This document shows, piece by piece, positions 24,218 to 32,827 of a DNA stretch of 64,000 bases. This DNA comes from Klebsiella michiganensis (GTDB lineage: Bacteria > Pseudomonadota > Gammaproteobacteria > Enterobacterales > Enterobacteriaceae): positions 1,364,001 through 1,428,000 of the forward strand of contig CP011077.1 in NCBI GenBank assembly GCA_000963575.1, given 5' to 3'. Position 1 is the first letter of the stretch; every line of letters begins with the position of its first letter. Below the pieces are notes generated by a model. It did not search any database, was not told where the DNA came from, and was given only the letters and a program-made list of their open reading frames with translations. Both the position numbers and the translations under genes were made by a program.

Positions 24218-25759
24218 ATGTCTGTGAAAAATGAGAATGCCGCTGGTGGTGAAAGTGTGGTGCTGGAACGTGCTGCGGCAGGTGGGGTTTATGCGTCCCT
24301 GTTTGAAAAAATCAATCTGAACCCGGTGTCCGAACTGAGTGCGCTGGAAATCTGGCAGGACGCACAGGCGATGTCAGATGCGACTGCGGATGAACGTTTA
24401 ACGGCCGGGATGCAGGTGTTCCTGGAGTGCCTGACAAAATCGGGCTCAAAAGTTGAAAAACTAGACAAAAACCTGATTGACCATCATATCGCTGAGCTGG
24501 ACTACCAGATTAGTCGCCAACTTGACGCTGTCATGCACCACGAAGCTTTTCAGTCGGTAGAAAGTTTGTGGTGCGGCGTTAAATCGCTTGTCGACAAAAC
24601 TGATTTTCGCCAGAACGTGAAAATTGAGCTACTGGATATGTCTAAAGAAGACCTGCGTCAGGATTTCGAAGACAGCCCGGAAATCATCCAGAGTGGGTTG
24701 TATAAAAATACATATATTGATGAGTATGATACCCCGGGTGGAGAGCCGATTGCCGCGCTTATTTCCGCTTACGAGTTTGATGCTTCCGCTCAGGATGTAA
24801 CGCTGCTGCGCAACATCTCTAAAGTGTCAGCTGCCGCGCATATGCCGTTTATCGGCTCTGCCGGTCCGAAATTCTTCCTTAAAGATTCGATGGAGGAAGT
24901 GGCGGCCATCAAAGATATCGGTAATTACTTCGACCGTGCGGAGTACATCAAGTGGAAATCGTTCCGTGAGACGGACGACTCCCGCTATATCGGTCTGGTG
25001 ATGCCGCGTGTACTGGGCCGCCTGCCGTATGGCCCGGACACCGTACCTGTCCGTAGCTTCAACTATGTCGAAGAAGTGAAAGGCCCGGATCACGACAAAT
25101 ACCTGTGGACCAACGCCTCGTTTGCCTTTGCATCCAACATGGTTCGCAGCTTCATCAACAACGGCTGGTGTGTACAAATTCGTGGCCCGCAGGCCGGTGG
25201 TGCCGTCCAGGATCTGCCTATTCATCTGTACGATCTGGGTACCGGCAATCAGGTGAAAATCCCGTCAGAAGTGATGATCCCGGAAACCCGCGAATTTGAA
25301 TTTGCAAACCTGGGGTTTATTCCACTAAGTTATTATAAGAATAGAGATTATTCCTGCTTCTTTAGTGCCAACTCCACCCAGAAACCAGCCCTGTATGACA
25401 CCGCGGATGCGACGGCCAACAGCCGTATCAACGCCCGCCTGCCGTACATCTTCCTGCTGTCACGTATTGCCCACTACCTGAAACTCATTCAGCGCGAAAA
25501 CATCGGCACCACCAAAGACCGCCGCCTGCTGGAGCTGGAGCTCAACACCTGGGTGCGCAGTCTGGTTACCGAAATGACCGATCCTGGCGATGAGCTGCAG
25601 GCCTCTCACCCGCTGCGTGACGCCAAAGTGGTGGTGGAAGATATTGAGGATAACCCGGGCTTCTTCCGCGTGAAGCTGTATGCGGTACCGCACTTCCAGG
25701 TCGAAGGCATGGACGTCAACCTGTCGCTGGTTTCCCAGATGCCGAAGGCCAAATCGTAA
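24218..25759 (+). CDS. tssC: T6SS sheath protein TssC (513 aa)
   Basis: Large sheath subunit. Conserved stretches include DYQISRQLDAVMHHEAFQSV, SLWCGVKSLVDKTDFRQNVK, PFIGSAGPKFF and GYKE-like cores such as EFANLGFIPLSYYKNRDYS. The C-terminus with DPGDELQASHPLRDAKV and VEGMDVNLSLVSQMPKA is typical. AAGGAAG places the start at ATG 24218 rather than 24212. It pairs with TssB and is disassembled by ClpV after firing. Confidence 0.97.
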   Translation: MSVKNENAAGGESVVLERAAAGGVYASLFEKINLNPVSELSALEIWQDAQAMSDATADERLTAGMQVFLECLTKSGSKVEKLDKNLIDHHIAELDYQISRQLDAVMHHEAFQSVESLWCGVKSLVDKTDFRQNVKIELLDMSKEDLRQDFEDSPEIIQSGLYKNTYIDEYDTPGGEPIAALISAYEFDASAQDVTLLRNISKVSAAAHMPFIGSAGPKFFLKDSMEEVAAIKDIGNYFDRAEYIKWKSFRETDDSRYIGLVMPRVLGRLPYGPDTVPVRSFNYVEEVKGPDHDKYLWTNASFAFASNMVRSFINNGWCVQIRGPQAGGAVQDLPIHLYDLGTGNQVKIPSEVMIPETREFEFANLGFIPLSYYKNRDYSCFFSANSTQKPALYDTADATANSRINARLPYIFLLSRIAHYLKLIQRENIGTTKDRRLLELELNTWVRSLVTEMTDPGDELQASHPLRDAKVVVEDIEDNPGFFRVKLYAVPHFQVEGMDVNLSLVSQMPKAKS

Positions 25760-25776
25760 GCTAAGGCAGGAAGCCA

Positions 25777-27117
25777 ATGAAAACGGAACAACCGTTATGG
25801 GGCAGGGGCGTCATGATCTCTCCCCAGCACTTCCAGCAACAGGCCGCGTATGCGGCCTGGTCTGCCGAAGGTATCGCCCGGATGGGGTTATCAAAGCCCT
25901 GGGGCGTGATAAATGTCGCTTTCGAACCGGAAACACTGAAATTGGGCCGACTGCAGGCCCGCCATCTGCACCTCCGGTTCTCCGATGGCACGCTTATTGA
26001 TACGGATAACGCCGATGACCTGCCGCCAGTGCTGGCGCTTGAGGGCGAATCACACGAAGTGGTGGTGGTTCTGGCCCTTCCGCTGCTGCGGGCGAATGGT
26101 GGCAACTGTCTTAAATCTGATGAGGTGGCGGATCGCCCAGTGCGTTATCGCCAGCGCTGGCGGGATGTCCGCAACACCTTTGGGGACGATACTCGCCAGA
26201 TTGCGGTGATGCAGCCAGAGCTGACGCTGCGTTTCGCCCATCAGAACAACAGTGATTATCTGACCTGTCCGGTCGCCCGTCTGCAGCAGGATTCACAGGG
26301 AAGCTGGGCACTCGATGAAACCTTTCTTCCGCCACTGCTGGCTCTGCAGGGCAGCCGCTGGCTGGTGACCCAGTTGGAACAGCTGATGACGCAACTGCGT
26401 GCCCGTCTGAGTCGCCTGATGGACATGCGTCGTGAAAGTAACGAGCGCATGGCCGATTTTGCCGTGGCGGATGTGTCTCTGTTCTGGCTGCTCAATGCCC
26501 TGAACAGCGCAGAACCCGTGTTAGGACAGTTTCAGCGTCACCCGCAAAGTCCACCGGAGCGTCTGTACCCGGAACTGGCAAGGCTCGCGGGCAGCCTGCT
26601 GACCTTCTCGCTGGAACACCAGGTGAGTGCCATTCCTGTCTGGCAGCATGAGCAGCTGAATAACGTCTTCCCGCCACTCTTTGACCTGCTGGGCGACCTG
26701 CTGGAAGCCAGTCTGCCGTCGCGGGTGGTGGCGATTGAACTTGAGCATGATGCCCGGCTTCACTTCTGGCAGGCCCGTCTGCATGACCCACGCCTGCGAG
26801 AAGGAGCGGATTACTACCTCTCCGTGCGTTCACCGATGCCGGTGGCACAGCTGCAGGAACAGTTCCCGCGCCAGTGCAAGGTCGGCAGTCCGGATCATGT
26901 CAGGAGTATCGTCAATTCTTCACGGGTGGGTGTGCCGCTGACGCCGCTGCGTCATGTGCCGGCCGCTATTCCGCTGCGTCTGGAAAACCAGTATTTCAGC
27001 CTCGATGTCTCTCATCCTCTGGCCACCGAAATGCTCCAGGGTGGGACCTGTATGTTTTACGTTCCGGGCATGCTCGGCGAGCCTGAACTTGAACTCTTTG
27101 CGGTACTGAGAACATGA
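25777..27117 (+). CDS. tssK: T6SS baseplate protein TssK (446 aa)
   Basis: Baseplate-membrane complex connector. The N-terminus WGRGVMISPQHFQQQAAYAAW and the C-terminal region VGVPLTPLRHVPAAIPLRLENQYF are family hallmarks. AGGAAG precedes ATG 25777. The 3' end overlaps tssL by 4 bp (ATGA), giving translational coupling. Confidence 0.96.
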   Translation: MKTEQPLWGRGVMISPQHFQQQAAYAAWSAEGIARMGLSKPWGVINVAFEPETLKLGRLQARHLHLRFSDGTLIDTDNADDLPPVLALEGESHEVVVVLALPLLRANGGNCLKSDEVADRPVRYRQRWRDVRNTFGDDTRQIAVMQPELTLRFAHQNNSDYLTCPVARLQQDSQGSWALDETFLPPLLALQGSRWLVTQLEQLMTQLRARLSRLMDMRRESNERMADFAVADVSLFWLLNALNSAEPVLGQFQRHPQSPPERLYPELARLAGSLLTFSLEHQVSAIPVWQHEQLNNVFPPLFDLLGDLLEASLPSRVVAIELEHDARLHFWQARLHDPRLREGADYYLSVRSPMPVAQLQEQFPRQCKVGSPDHVRSIVNSSRVGVPLTPLRHVPAAIPLRLENQYFSLDVSHPLATEMLQGGTCMFYVPGMLGEPELELFAVLRT

Positions 27118-27803
27118 GTGAGAGCAAACGCGGCGTGGCCGCGTCCATTGATATTGATGCCCTGCTGCAGGACACCTGGCTGCAGGTGATCAGCCTGCGT
27201 CACGGTCCGAAGTTTCAGGATGGAGAAGGGCGCACGTTGTGGGAGCGCTGCATTGCTGATGTTGAGCGTGTACAGCGTGAGCTGAAAGCGAGCGAACTCG
27301 ATGAAGCCAGCTGTCAGCATATTCTCACAGCACAGTGTGCGCTGCTTGATGAAGCCGTCAAAGGTCGCGGTGTGGAGGATGATGCCTGCGTGCAGTGGTA
27401 TGACATTCCCCTGCAGGGACACTTCCTCGGCACCATGGATGCCGGTGATACGCTGTGCGATCGGATGCGCGATGTGCTGCGTGAACCGGCGCCTGATCAT
27501 GCTGTCGTGACCTGCTTCCAGCGGGTCATGATGCTGGGGTTCCTGGGCAGTTTCCGCTCGCTGAACGATCCGGAGCGGCAGAAACTCGTCAACGCGCTTA
27601 GGGAGCATGTCACGCCGTTCAGTTATCCGCAAACCCACCCGGTGCTGGCGGAAAGTCCTATCGGGCGTGGAATGGGCAGCTTGCTGGCGTCATGGCCCGT
27701 GCGAATTGGCCTGAGCGTGGTGGTGGTTGCCGCGCTGTGGTGGGGACTGAGCCACTGGCTGGATCAGACACTGCTGACCCTGCTGCCGGGAGCAGTGAAA
27801 TGA
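27114..27803 (+). CDS. tssL: T6SS membrane-complex protein TssL (DotU/IcmH, 229 aa)
   Basis: Cytoplasmic hook domain (residues ~10-180), with HILTAQCALLDEAVKGRG and VVTCFQRVMMLGFLGSFRS, followed by a single C-terminal membrane helix (residues ~195-215). TssL joins TssM and TssJ in the trans-envelope complex. It lacks a peptidoglycan-binding domain of its own; the OmpA-like gene directly downstream, with overlapping stop and start, can supply this. Confidence 0.95.
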   Translation: MSESKRGVAASIDIDALLQDTWLQVISLRHGPKFQDGEGRTLWERCIADVERVQRELKASELDEASCQHILTAQCALLDEAVKGRGVEDDACVQWYDIPLQGHFLGTMDAGDTLCDRMRDVLREPAPDHAVVTCFQRVMMLGFLGSFRSLNDPERQKLVNALREHVTPFSYPQTHPVLAESPIGRGMGSLLASWPVRIGLSVVVVAALWWGLSHWLDQTLLTLLPGAVK

Positions 27804-29503
27804 GTCCTGCACAACAGCGCGGGCTTGCGCTGTGGGCCGCCCTGCTGAGTGCCGTGGTCTGCCTGGGCTTCCTGCCGGTATCCCGACTGGTTTCTGTGCT
27901 TGTTTTGTTGGCGATGCTGGGGCTTATCCTGGCGTTCTGGACTGTCGCCAGTCGTCGTGCGGAGCATGACGTCACCCTGCGTCTGGATGATCTCCCGGAA
28001 GCCACTTACCGTCAGCCCGTGGTGCTGGTCTGTGGCGATCTGCCGCTGGCATGTATGCAGCAGTCACCGGTGCTTACGGTCACGCAGGGTTGCTGGATCC
28101 GTGTCGAGGAGCATCAGGATCTGGAACAGGCCGCCCGCCAGGTACTGTGGTTGCGACCTGACTGGGGTCGCCAGCTGTCGGTGATGGTCAGCGTCTGCCC
28201 GCAGAAACACGCCGACAGCGAAGCGCTTACCAGCCGTCTGCTGGCCCTGCGATGGCAAATCAGCCAGTTGCGTAAAGAAACCGGGCATTCCGTGCCGCTG
28301 GTTCTGAATGGCCTGGTTGGCAGCGCGATGACGAATGATCTGCTCTGGCAGGCGGCTATCCCGGGGGAAGGAGTGAAGGTCTGGCGTGAATCTTCAGCGC
28401 CGAGTTCAATCGCTGCATGGGTTACCACCGGCGGGTCGCCTGCGATGCAGCAACAGGTACTGATGAACAGCCTAATGAGCTGGTTCCATCAGCACGTCAA
28501 AGCTGTCTTTATGGATGAGAATCCCGACGTTCCTGCCATTGCGCCTGCCGCGGTGCTGTGGGGAATGGGACCGATCCTTGCCGGAAGTCTGGCCACATCA
28601 GCCTGGACTGCGTGGCTTTCCCGTCACACTGCGATGCAGCAGGTGAAGGGCTGGCAGCCGTCAGGAACGGACAGTACGGTTATCTCCCCCTTCCCGGATT
28701 TTATCCTGCCGCTGCTGCCCGAAGGGCGAGGCCTGACGCCGCGTGGGCGAGCCTTCCGTTGTGCGCTCGGGATTTTCACGCTGGCGGCCATTGCTGCGCT
28801 GCTCAGCAGTGGCTGGAACAATCGCCAGCTTCTGCAGCGTGTGAGCTTCGATATTGCCCGCTATGACCGTATCCCGATGCATGATTTCGGACCCAAAGCC
28901 GATGCTGTTGCTGTCCTGCGTGACGATGCGGCAGAGCTGGATGATTGGGCGCGCAATGGCGTACCGGCGCGGATGGGCCTTGGTCTGTATCAGGGGGAGC
29001 GTCTGCGAATGCCTGTGCTGGATGCGATCCGTTCGTATGTGCCGCCGCCTAAACCAAAGCCGAAACCTAAACCGGTACCGAAAACCATTCGCCTCGACAG
29101 CATGTCGCTGTTCGATTCCGGCAAATCCGTGCTGAAGGCTGGCTCTACCAAATGGCTGGTCAACTCCCTGGTCGGCATCAAAGCGAAGCCGGGCTGGCTG
29201 ATTGTCGTGTCCGGCCATACCGATAACACCGGTAACCCGAAACTTAATCAGACGCTGTCCCTGAAACGTGCCGAAGCGGTGCGCAACTGGATGCGTGACA
29301 CCGGTGATGTGCCGGAAAGCTGTTTTGCGGTGCAGGGCTATGGCGAAAGCCGTCCGATCGCAACTAACGACACCCCGGATGGGCGCGCGCTCAACCGCCG
29401 TGTCGAAATCAGTCTGGTACCGCAGGCCAGTGCCTGTCAGATACCGGGCCACACCCCGGCGCCATCGCAGGATGATGGCGCGTCACAACACAATGGAGAG
29501 TAA
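27800..29503 (+). CDS. T6SS-associated OmpA-domain membrane protein (567 aa)
   Basis: Two N-terminal membrane helices (residues ~10-27 and ~32-48), a long middle domain with further hydrophobic stretches (residues ~250-275 and ~330-345), a proline-lysine hinge (PPPKPKPKPKPVPK, residues ~414-427) and a C-terminal OmpA peptidoglycan-binding domain (~430-550) with SGHTDNTGN and LNRRVEISLVP. This is the accessory anchor, TagL-like in role, that fixes the membrane complex to the cell wall. The start is ATG 27800, sharing ATGA with the tssL stop; the frame upstream of it is a shadow of tssL. Confidence 0.88.
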   Translation: MSPAQQRGLALWAALLSAVVCLGFLPVSRLVSVLVLLAMLGLILAFWTVASRRAEHDVTLRLDDLPEATYRQPVVLVCGDLPLACMQQSPVLTVTQGCWIRVEEHQDLEQAARQVLWLRPDWGRQLSVMVSVCPQKHADSEALTSRLLALRWQISQLRKETGHSVPLVLNGLVGSAMTNDLLWQAAIPGEGVKVWRESSAPSSIAAWVTTGGSPAMQQQVLMNSLMSWFHQHVKAVFMDENPDVPAIAPAAVLWGMGPILAGSLATSAWTAWLSRHTAMQQVKGWQPSGTDSTVISPFPDFILPLLPEGRGLTPRGRAFRCALGIFTLAAIAALLSSGWNNRQLLQRVSFDIARYDRIPMHDFGPKADAVAVLRDDAAELDDWARNGVPARMGLGLYQGERLRMPVLDAIRSYVPPPKPKPKPKPVPKTIRLDSMSLFDSGKSVLKAGSTKWLVNSLVGIKAKPGWLIVVSGHTDNTGNPKLNQTLSLKRAEAVRNWMRDTGDVPESCFAVQGYGESRPIATNDTPDGRALNRRVEISLVPQASACQIPGHTPAPSQDDGASQHNGE

Positions 29504-29507
29504 TTCC

Positions 29508-29999
29508 ATGGCAATTCCTGTTTATCTTTGGCTGAAAGACGACGGCGGCGCGGACATTAAAGGGTCTGTGGACGTTCAGGACCGTGAAGGCAGCATCGAA
29601 GTTGTCGCTCAGGAACATAACCTGTACATCCCGACCGATAACAACACCGGCAAGCTGACCGGCACCCGTATCCACACCCCATTCCTGTTCACTAAGGAAA
29701 TCGACTCCTCCAGCCCGTACCTGTACAAGGCTGTGACCACCGGCCAGACCCTCAAGTCTGCGGAATTCAAGTGGTACAAAATCAACGACGCGGGCCAGGA
29801 AGTTGAGTACTTCAACACCAAACTGGAAAACGTGAAAGTGGTGAAAGTGAATCCGGTGATGCACGACGTCAAGGATCCTTCTTTCGAGAAGCATAACCAC
29901 CTCGAGCAGATCGAGCTGCGTTACGAAAAAATCACCTGGACCTACAAAGACGGCAACATCATTCATTCCGATTCCTGGAACGAACGCGCCACCGCGTAA
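29508..29999 (+). CDS. hcp: T6SS tube protein Hcp (163 aa)
   Basis: Hexameric ring protein that stacks into the inner tube and is exported. The start MAIPVYLWLKDDGGADIKGS, the centre VDVQDREGSIEV and the end NIIHSDSWNERATA fit the Hcp1 family, and the length is standard. ATG 29508 has GGAGAG upstream; the longer frame to 29268 is an out-of-frame reading of the OmpA-like gene. A strong terminator follows, which would allow a high level of hcp-ending mRNA. Confidence 0.97.
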   Translation: MAIPVYLWLKDDGGADIKGSVDVQDREGSIEVVAQEHNLYIPTDNNTGKLTGTRIHTPFLFTKEIDSSSPYLYKAVTTGQTLKSAEFKWYKINDAGQEVEYFNTKLENVKVVKVNPVMHDVKDPSFEKHNHLEQIELRYEKITWTYKDGNIIHSDSWNERATA

Positions 30000-30005
30000 G
30001 CCCGA

Positions 30006-30036
30006 TGCGGACGGGGTTTCCTGTCCGCAGTTTTTT
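30006..30036 (+). terminator. Terminator/attenuator between hcp and clpV
   Basis: GCGGAC and GTCCGC form a 6-bp stem (loop 10 bases), followed by six T residues. It lies in the 173-bp hcp-clpV gap and probably cuts transcript for the later genes relative to hcp. Confidence 0.75.
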
Positions 30037-30172
30037 GCTGAGTGCCTGTATGAAACGGGCTTTCAGCAAAGAAACCCACAAACTGCCAGCCTGACCGTAT
30101 GCGCTTTGGTCCCCTTCACGGGAAACAGCGATGGGCGGTAGCGTGTCCAGGAACCGACAAAGAGAGAGATTC

Positions 30173-32827
30173 ATGGAAAATCCAGCCATCCTGTTGCGAC
30201 GTCTGAACCCTTACTGTGCCCGGGCGATGGAAGGGGCGGCTTCGCTCTGCCAGACCCGTGCCCATGCGGAAATTTTGCCGGAGCACTGGCTGTTGAAGCT
30301 GCTCGAACAGGGGGAAGGTGACCTGACGGTGCTGGCACGCCGCTACGAGTGGGATATAGATGCACTGTGGCAGGATTTGCTCGGCTGGCTGGATAATCAA
30401 CCGCGCTCGGTACGCAGCCGTCCACAGCTGTCCGCAGATATTCAGAAACTGATGCAGGAAGCCTGGATGCAGGCCTCACTAGCCGGAGAGGAAAGTATCC
30501 GTAGCGTACACCTGCTGATGGCGCTGACGGAAAACCCACGGCTTGCTCACTGCGACGGTTTGTGGCCACTGCTGACGCTCGGGATGAGTCAGCTTTCCCG
30601 CCTGCGCCCGCTGCTGGATGCGCAGTCTGACGAGCGCCCGGAAGTGCAGCACGAAGAAGAGCTGGCGCAGAATCATGGTGGTGACGTGGAGTTTGTGGGC
30701 CGCCCGGTCGGTGCAGAGCTGAAAGAGGGCGAACTGAACCCGGCGCTGCAGAATGCGCTGGATAAATTCACCCTCGATGTCACCGCCAAAGCCAAAGAGG
30801 GCAAAATTGACCCGGTCTTTGGCCGTGATACCGAAATCCGCCAGATGGTGGATATTCTCTCGCGCCGTCGCAAGAACAACCCGATCCTGGTCGGTGAACC
30901 TGGCGTCGGTAAAACCGCACTGGTCGAGGGCCTGGCGCTGCGTATTGCCGAGGGCAACGTCCCTGAATCCCTCAAGCCGGTTGTTCTGCGTACCCTCGAC
31001 CTCGGCCTGTTGCAGGCCGGTGCGGGCGTGAAAGGCGAGTTCGAACAGCGCCTGAAAAACGTCATTGACGCGGTGCAGCAGTCGCCGGTACCTATTTTGC
31101 TGTTTATCGACGAAGCGCACACCATTATCGGGGCCGGTAATCAGGCGGGGGGCGCGGATGCGGCCAATCTGCTGAAACCGGCCCTGGCGCGCGGCGAACT
31201 GCGCACCATCGCCGCGACCACCTGGTCCGAATACAAGCAGTATTTTGAGCGCGACGCAGCCCTGGAGCGCCGCTTTCAGATGGTGAAGGTGGATGAGCCG
31301 GACGACGACACCGCCTGCCTGATGCTCAGGGGCCTGAAATCCCGCTATGCCGAACACCACAACGTCCATATCACCGATGACGCCGTCCGTGCGGCCGTCA
31401 CCCTGTCGCGTCGCTACCTGACCGGACGCCAGCTGCCAGACAAAGCCGTTGACCTGCTCGACACCGCCGCCGCGCGCGTACGCATGAGCCTCGATACCCT
31501 GCCGGAACAAATTGTGCGCCTGAAAGCACAGCTGACCGCCCTGGCGCTGGAAGAGCAGGCACTGCTGGAAGATATCGCCGCCGGCAGCACCCGTCACGGT
31601 GACCGCCTGAGTGCCATTGCGCAGCGGCGGGCTGAACTGGATGCGCGTATCGGGGAGCAGGAAGCGCGTTTCAGCACTGAAAAGGCGCTGGCGCAGCAGC
31701 TGATGACCTGCCGGCAGGACATCAGCCAGCAGGCTGAGATTTCCGACCTGCGTCAGCAGCTGGAGCAGGCACAGCAGGGCGATGTGCTGGTTCAGGTGGA
31801 TGTGGATACGCGCACGGTCGCCAACGTGATTGCCGACTGGACCGGCGTGCCGCTGTCTTCCCTGATGAAAGACGAGCAGACCGAACTGCTGAGCCTGGAA
31901 AATGAAATCGGCAAACGCGTGGTTGGCCAGGATGTGGCACTCGTAGCCATCGCTCAGCGCCTGCGTGCGGCGAAGACCGGGCTGACGCCAGAGAACGGCC
32001 CACAGGGCGTGTTCCTGCTGGTCGGCCCGAGTGGTGTCGGTAAAACGGAAACCGCGCTGGCGCTGGCGGACGTGCTGTACGGCGGCGAGAAGTCACTTAT
32101 CACCATCAACCTGTCCGAATACCAGGAGGCGCACACGGTGTCGCAGCTGAAAGGCTCCCCGCCGGGCTATGTTGGCTACGGCCAGGGCGGCATTCTCACC
32201 GAAGCGGTACGCAAGCGCCCGTACAGCGTGGTGCTGCTCGATGAAGTGGAAAAAGCCCACCGCGATGTGATGAACCTGTTCTATCAGGTCTTTGACCGCG
32301 GCTTTATGCGCGACGGCGAAGGGCGTGAGATCGATTTCCGAAACACGGTTATCCTGATGACCTCCAACCTCGGCAGCGACCACCTGATGCAACTGCTGGA
32401 TGAACAGCCGGAAGCAACCGAAGGCGACCAGCACGAACTGCTGCGCCCGATTTTACGCGACCACTTTCAGCCGGCGCTGCTGGCCCGTTTCCAGACGGTG
32501 ATTTACCGTCCGCTGGCAGAAGCGGCCATGCGTACCATCGTCGAGATGAAGCTCGTACAGGTGAGCAAGCGCCTGCTCCGTCACTACGGCCTGACCACGC
32601 AGATTGATGAGAGCCTGTATGACGCGCTGACCTCCGCCTGCCTGCTGCCGGACACCGGCGCACGCAACGTCGACAGCCTGCTCAACCAGCAGATCCTGCC
32701 GGTGCTGAGTCAGCAATTGCTGATGCATATGGCGGCGAAACAGAAACCTCAGTCGCTATGCCTTAGCTGGAGCGAAGAAGAAGGGATTGGGCTGGAATTT
32801 GAACTGTCTGAAGGAGGGGGCGCATGA
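30173..32827 (+). CDS. clpV: T6SS ATPase ClpV/TssH (884 aa)
   Basis: AAA+ ClpB-type unfoldase that recycles the contracted TssBC sheath. The N-terminal domain (residues ~1-160) binds TssC. The first Walker A is GEPGVGKTA at ~241 and the second GPSGVGKTE at ~618, with Walker B motifs LFIDEAH and VLLDEVEKAH. ATG 30173 follows AGAGAGAG; upstream codons of the frame are not family-like. The 3' end overlaps vgrG by 4 bp. Confidence 0.96.
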   Translation: MENPAILLRRLNPYCARAMEGAASLCQTRAHAEILPEHWLLKLLEQGEGDLTVLARRYEWDIDALWQDLLGWLDNQPRSVRSRPQLSADIQKLMQEAWMQASLAGEESIRSVHLLMALTENPRLAHCDGLWPLLTLGMSQLSRLRPLLDAQSDERPEVQHEEELAQNHGGDVEFVGRPVGAELKEGELNPALQNALDKFTLDVTAKAKEGKIDPVFGRDTEIRQMVDILSRRRKNNPILVGEPGVGKTALVEGLALRIAEGNVPESLKPVVLRTLDLGLLQAGAGVKGEFEQRLKNVIDAVQQSPVPILLFIDEAHTIIGAGNQAGGADAANLLKPALARGELRTIAATTWSEYKQYFERDAALERRFQMVKVDEPDDDTACLMLRGLKSRYAEHHNVHITDDAVRAAVTLSRRYLTGRQLPDKAVDLLDTAAARVRMSLDTLPEQIVRLKAQLTALALEEQALLEDIAAGSTRHGDRLSAIAQRRAELDARIGEQEARFSTEKALAQQLMTCRQDISQQAEISDLRQQLEQAQQGDVLVQVDVDTRTVANVIADWTGVPLSSLMKDEQTELLSLENEIGKRVVGQDVALVAIAQRLRAAKTGLTPENGPQGVFLLVGPSGVGKTETALALADVLYGGEKSLITINLSEYQEAHTVSQLKGSPPGYVGYGQGGILTEAVRKRPYSVVLLDEVEKAHRDVMNLFYQVFDRGFMRDGEGREIDFRNTVILMTSNLGSDHLMQLLDEQPEATEGDQHELLRPILRDHFQPALLARFQTVIYRPLAEAAMRTIVEMKLVQVSKRLLRHYGLTTQIDESLYDALTSACLLPDTGARNVDSLLNQQILPVLSQQLLMHMAAKQKPQSLCLSWSEEEGIGLEFELSEGGGA

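Noticed and set aside
28661..29452. Minus-strand frame inside the OmpA-like gene
   Set aside because: Histidine/arginine-rich shadow with no family features.
30479..31597. Long minus-strand frame inside clpV
   Set aside because: Shadow of a GC-rich gene; the + strand has complete AAA+ motifs.
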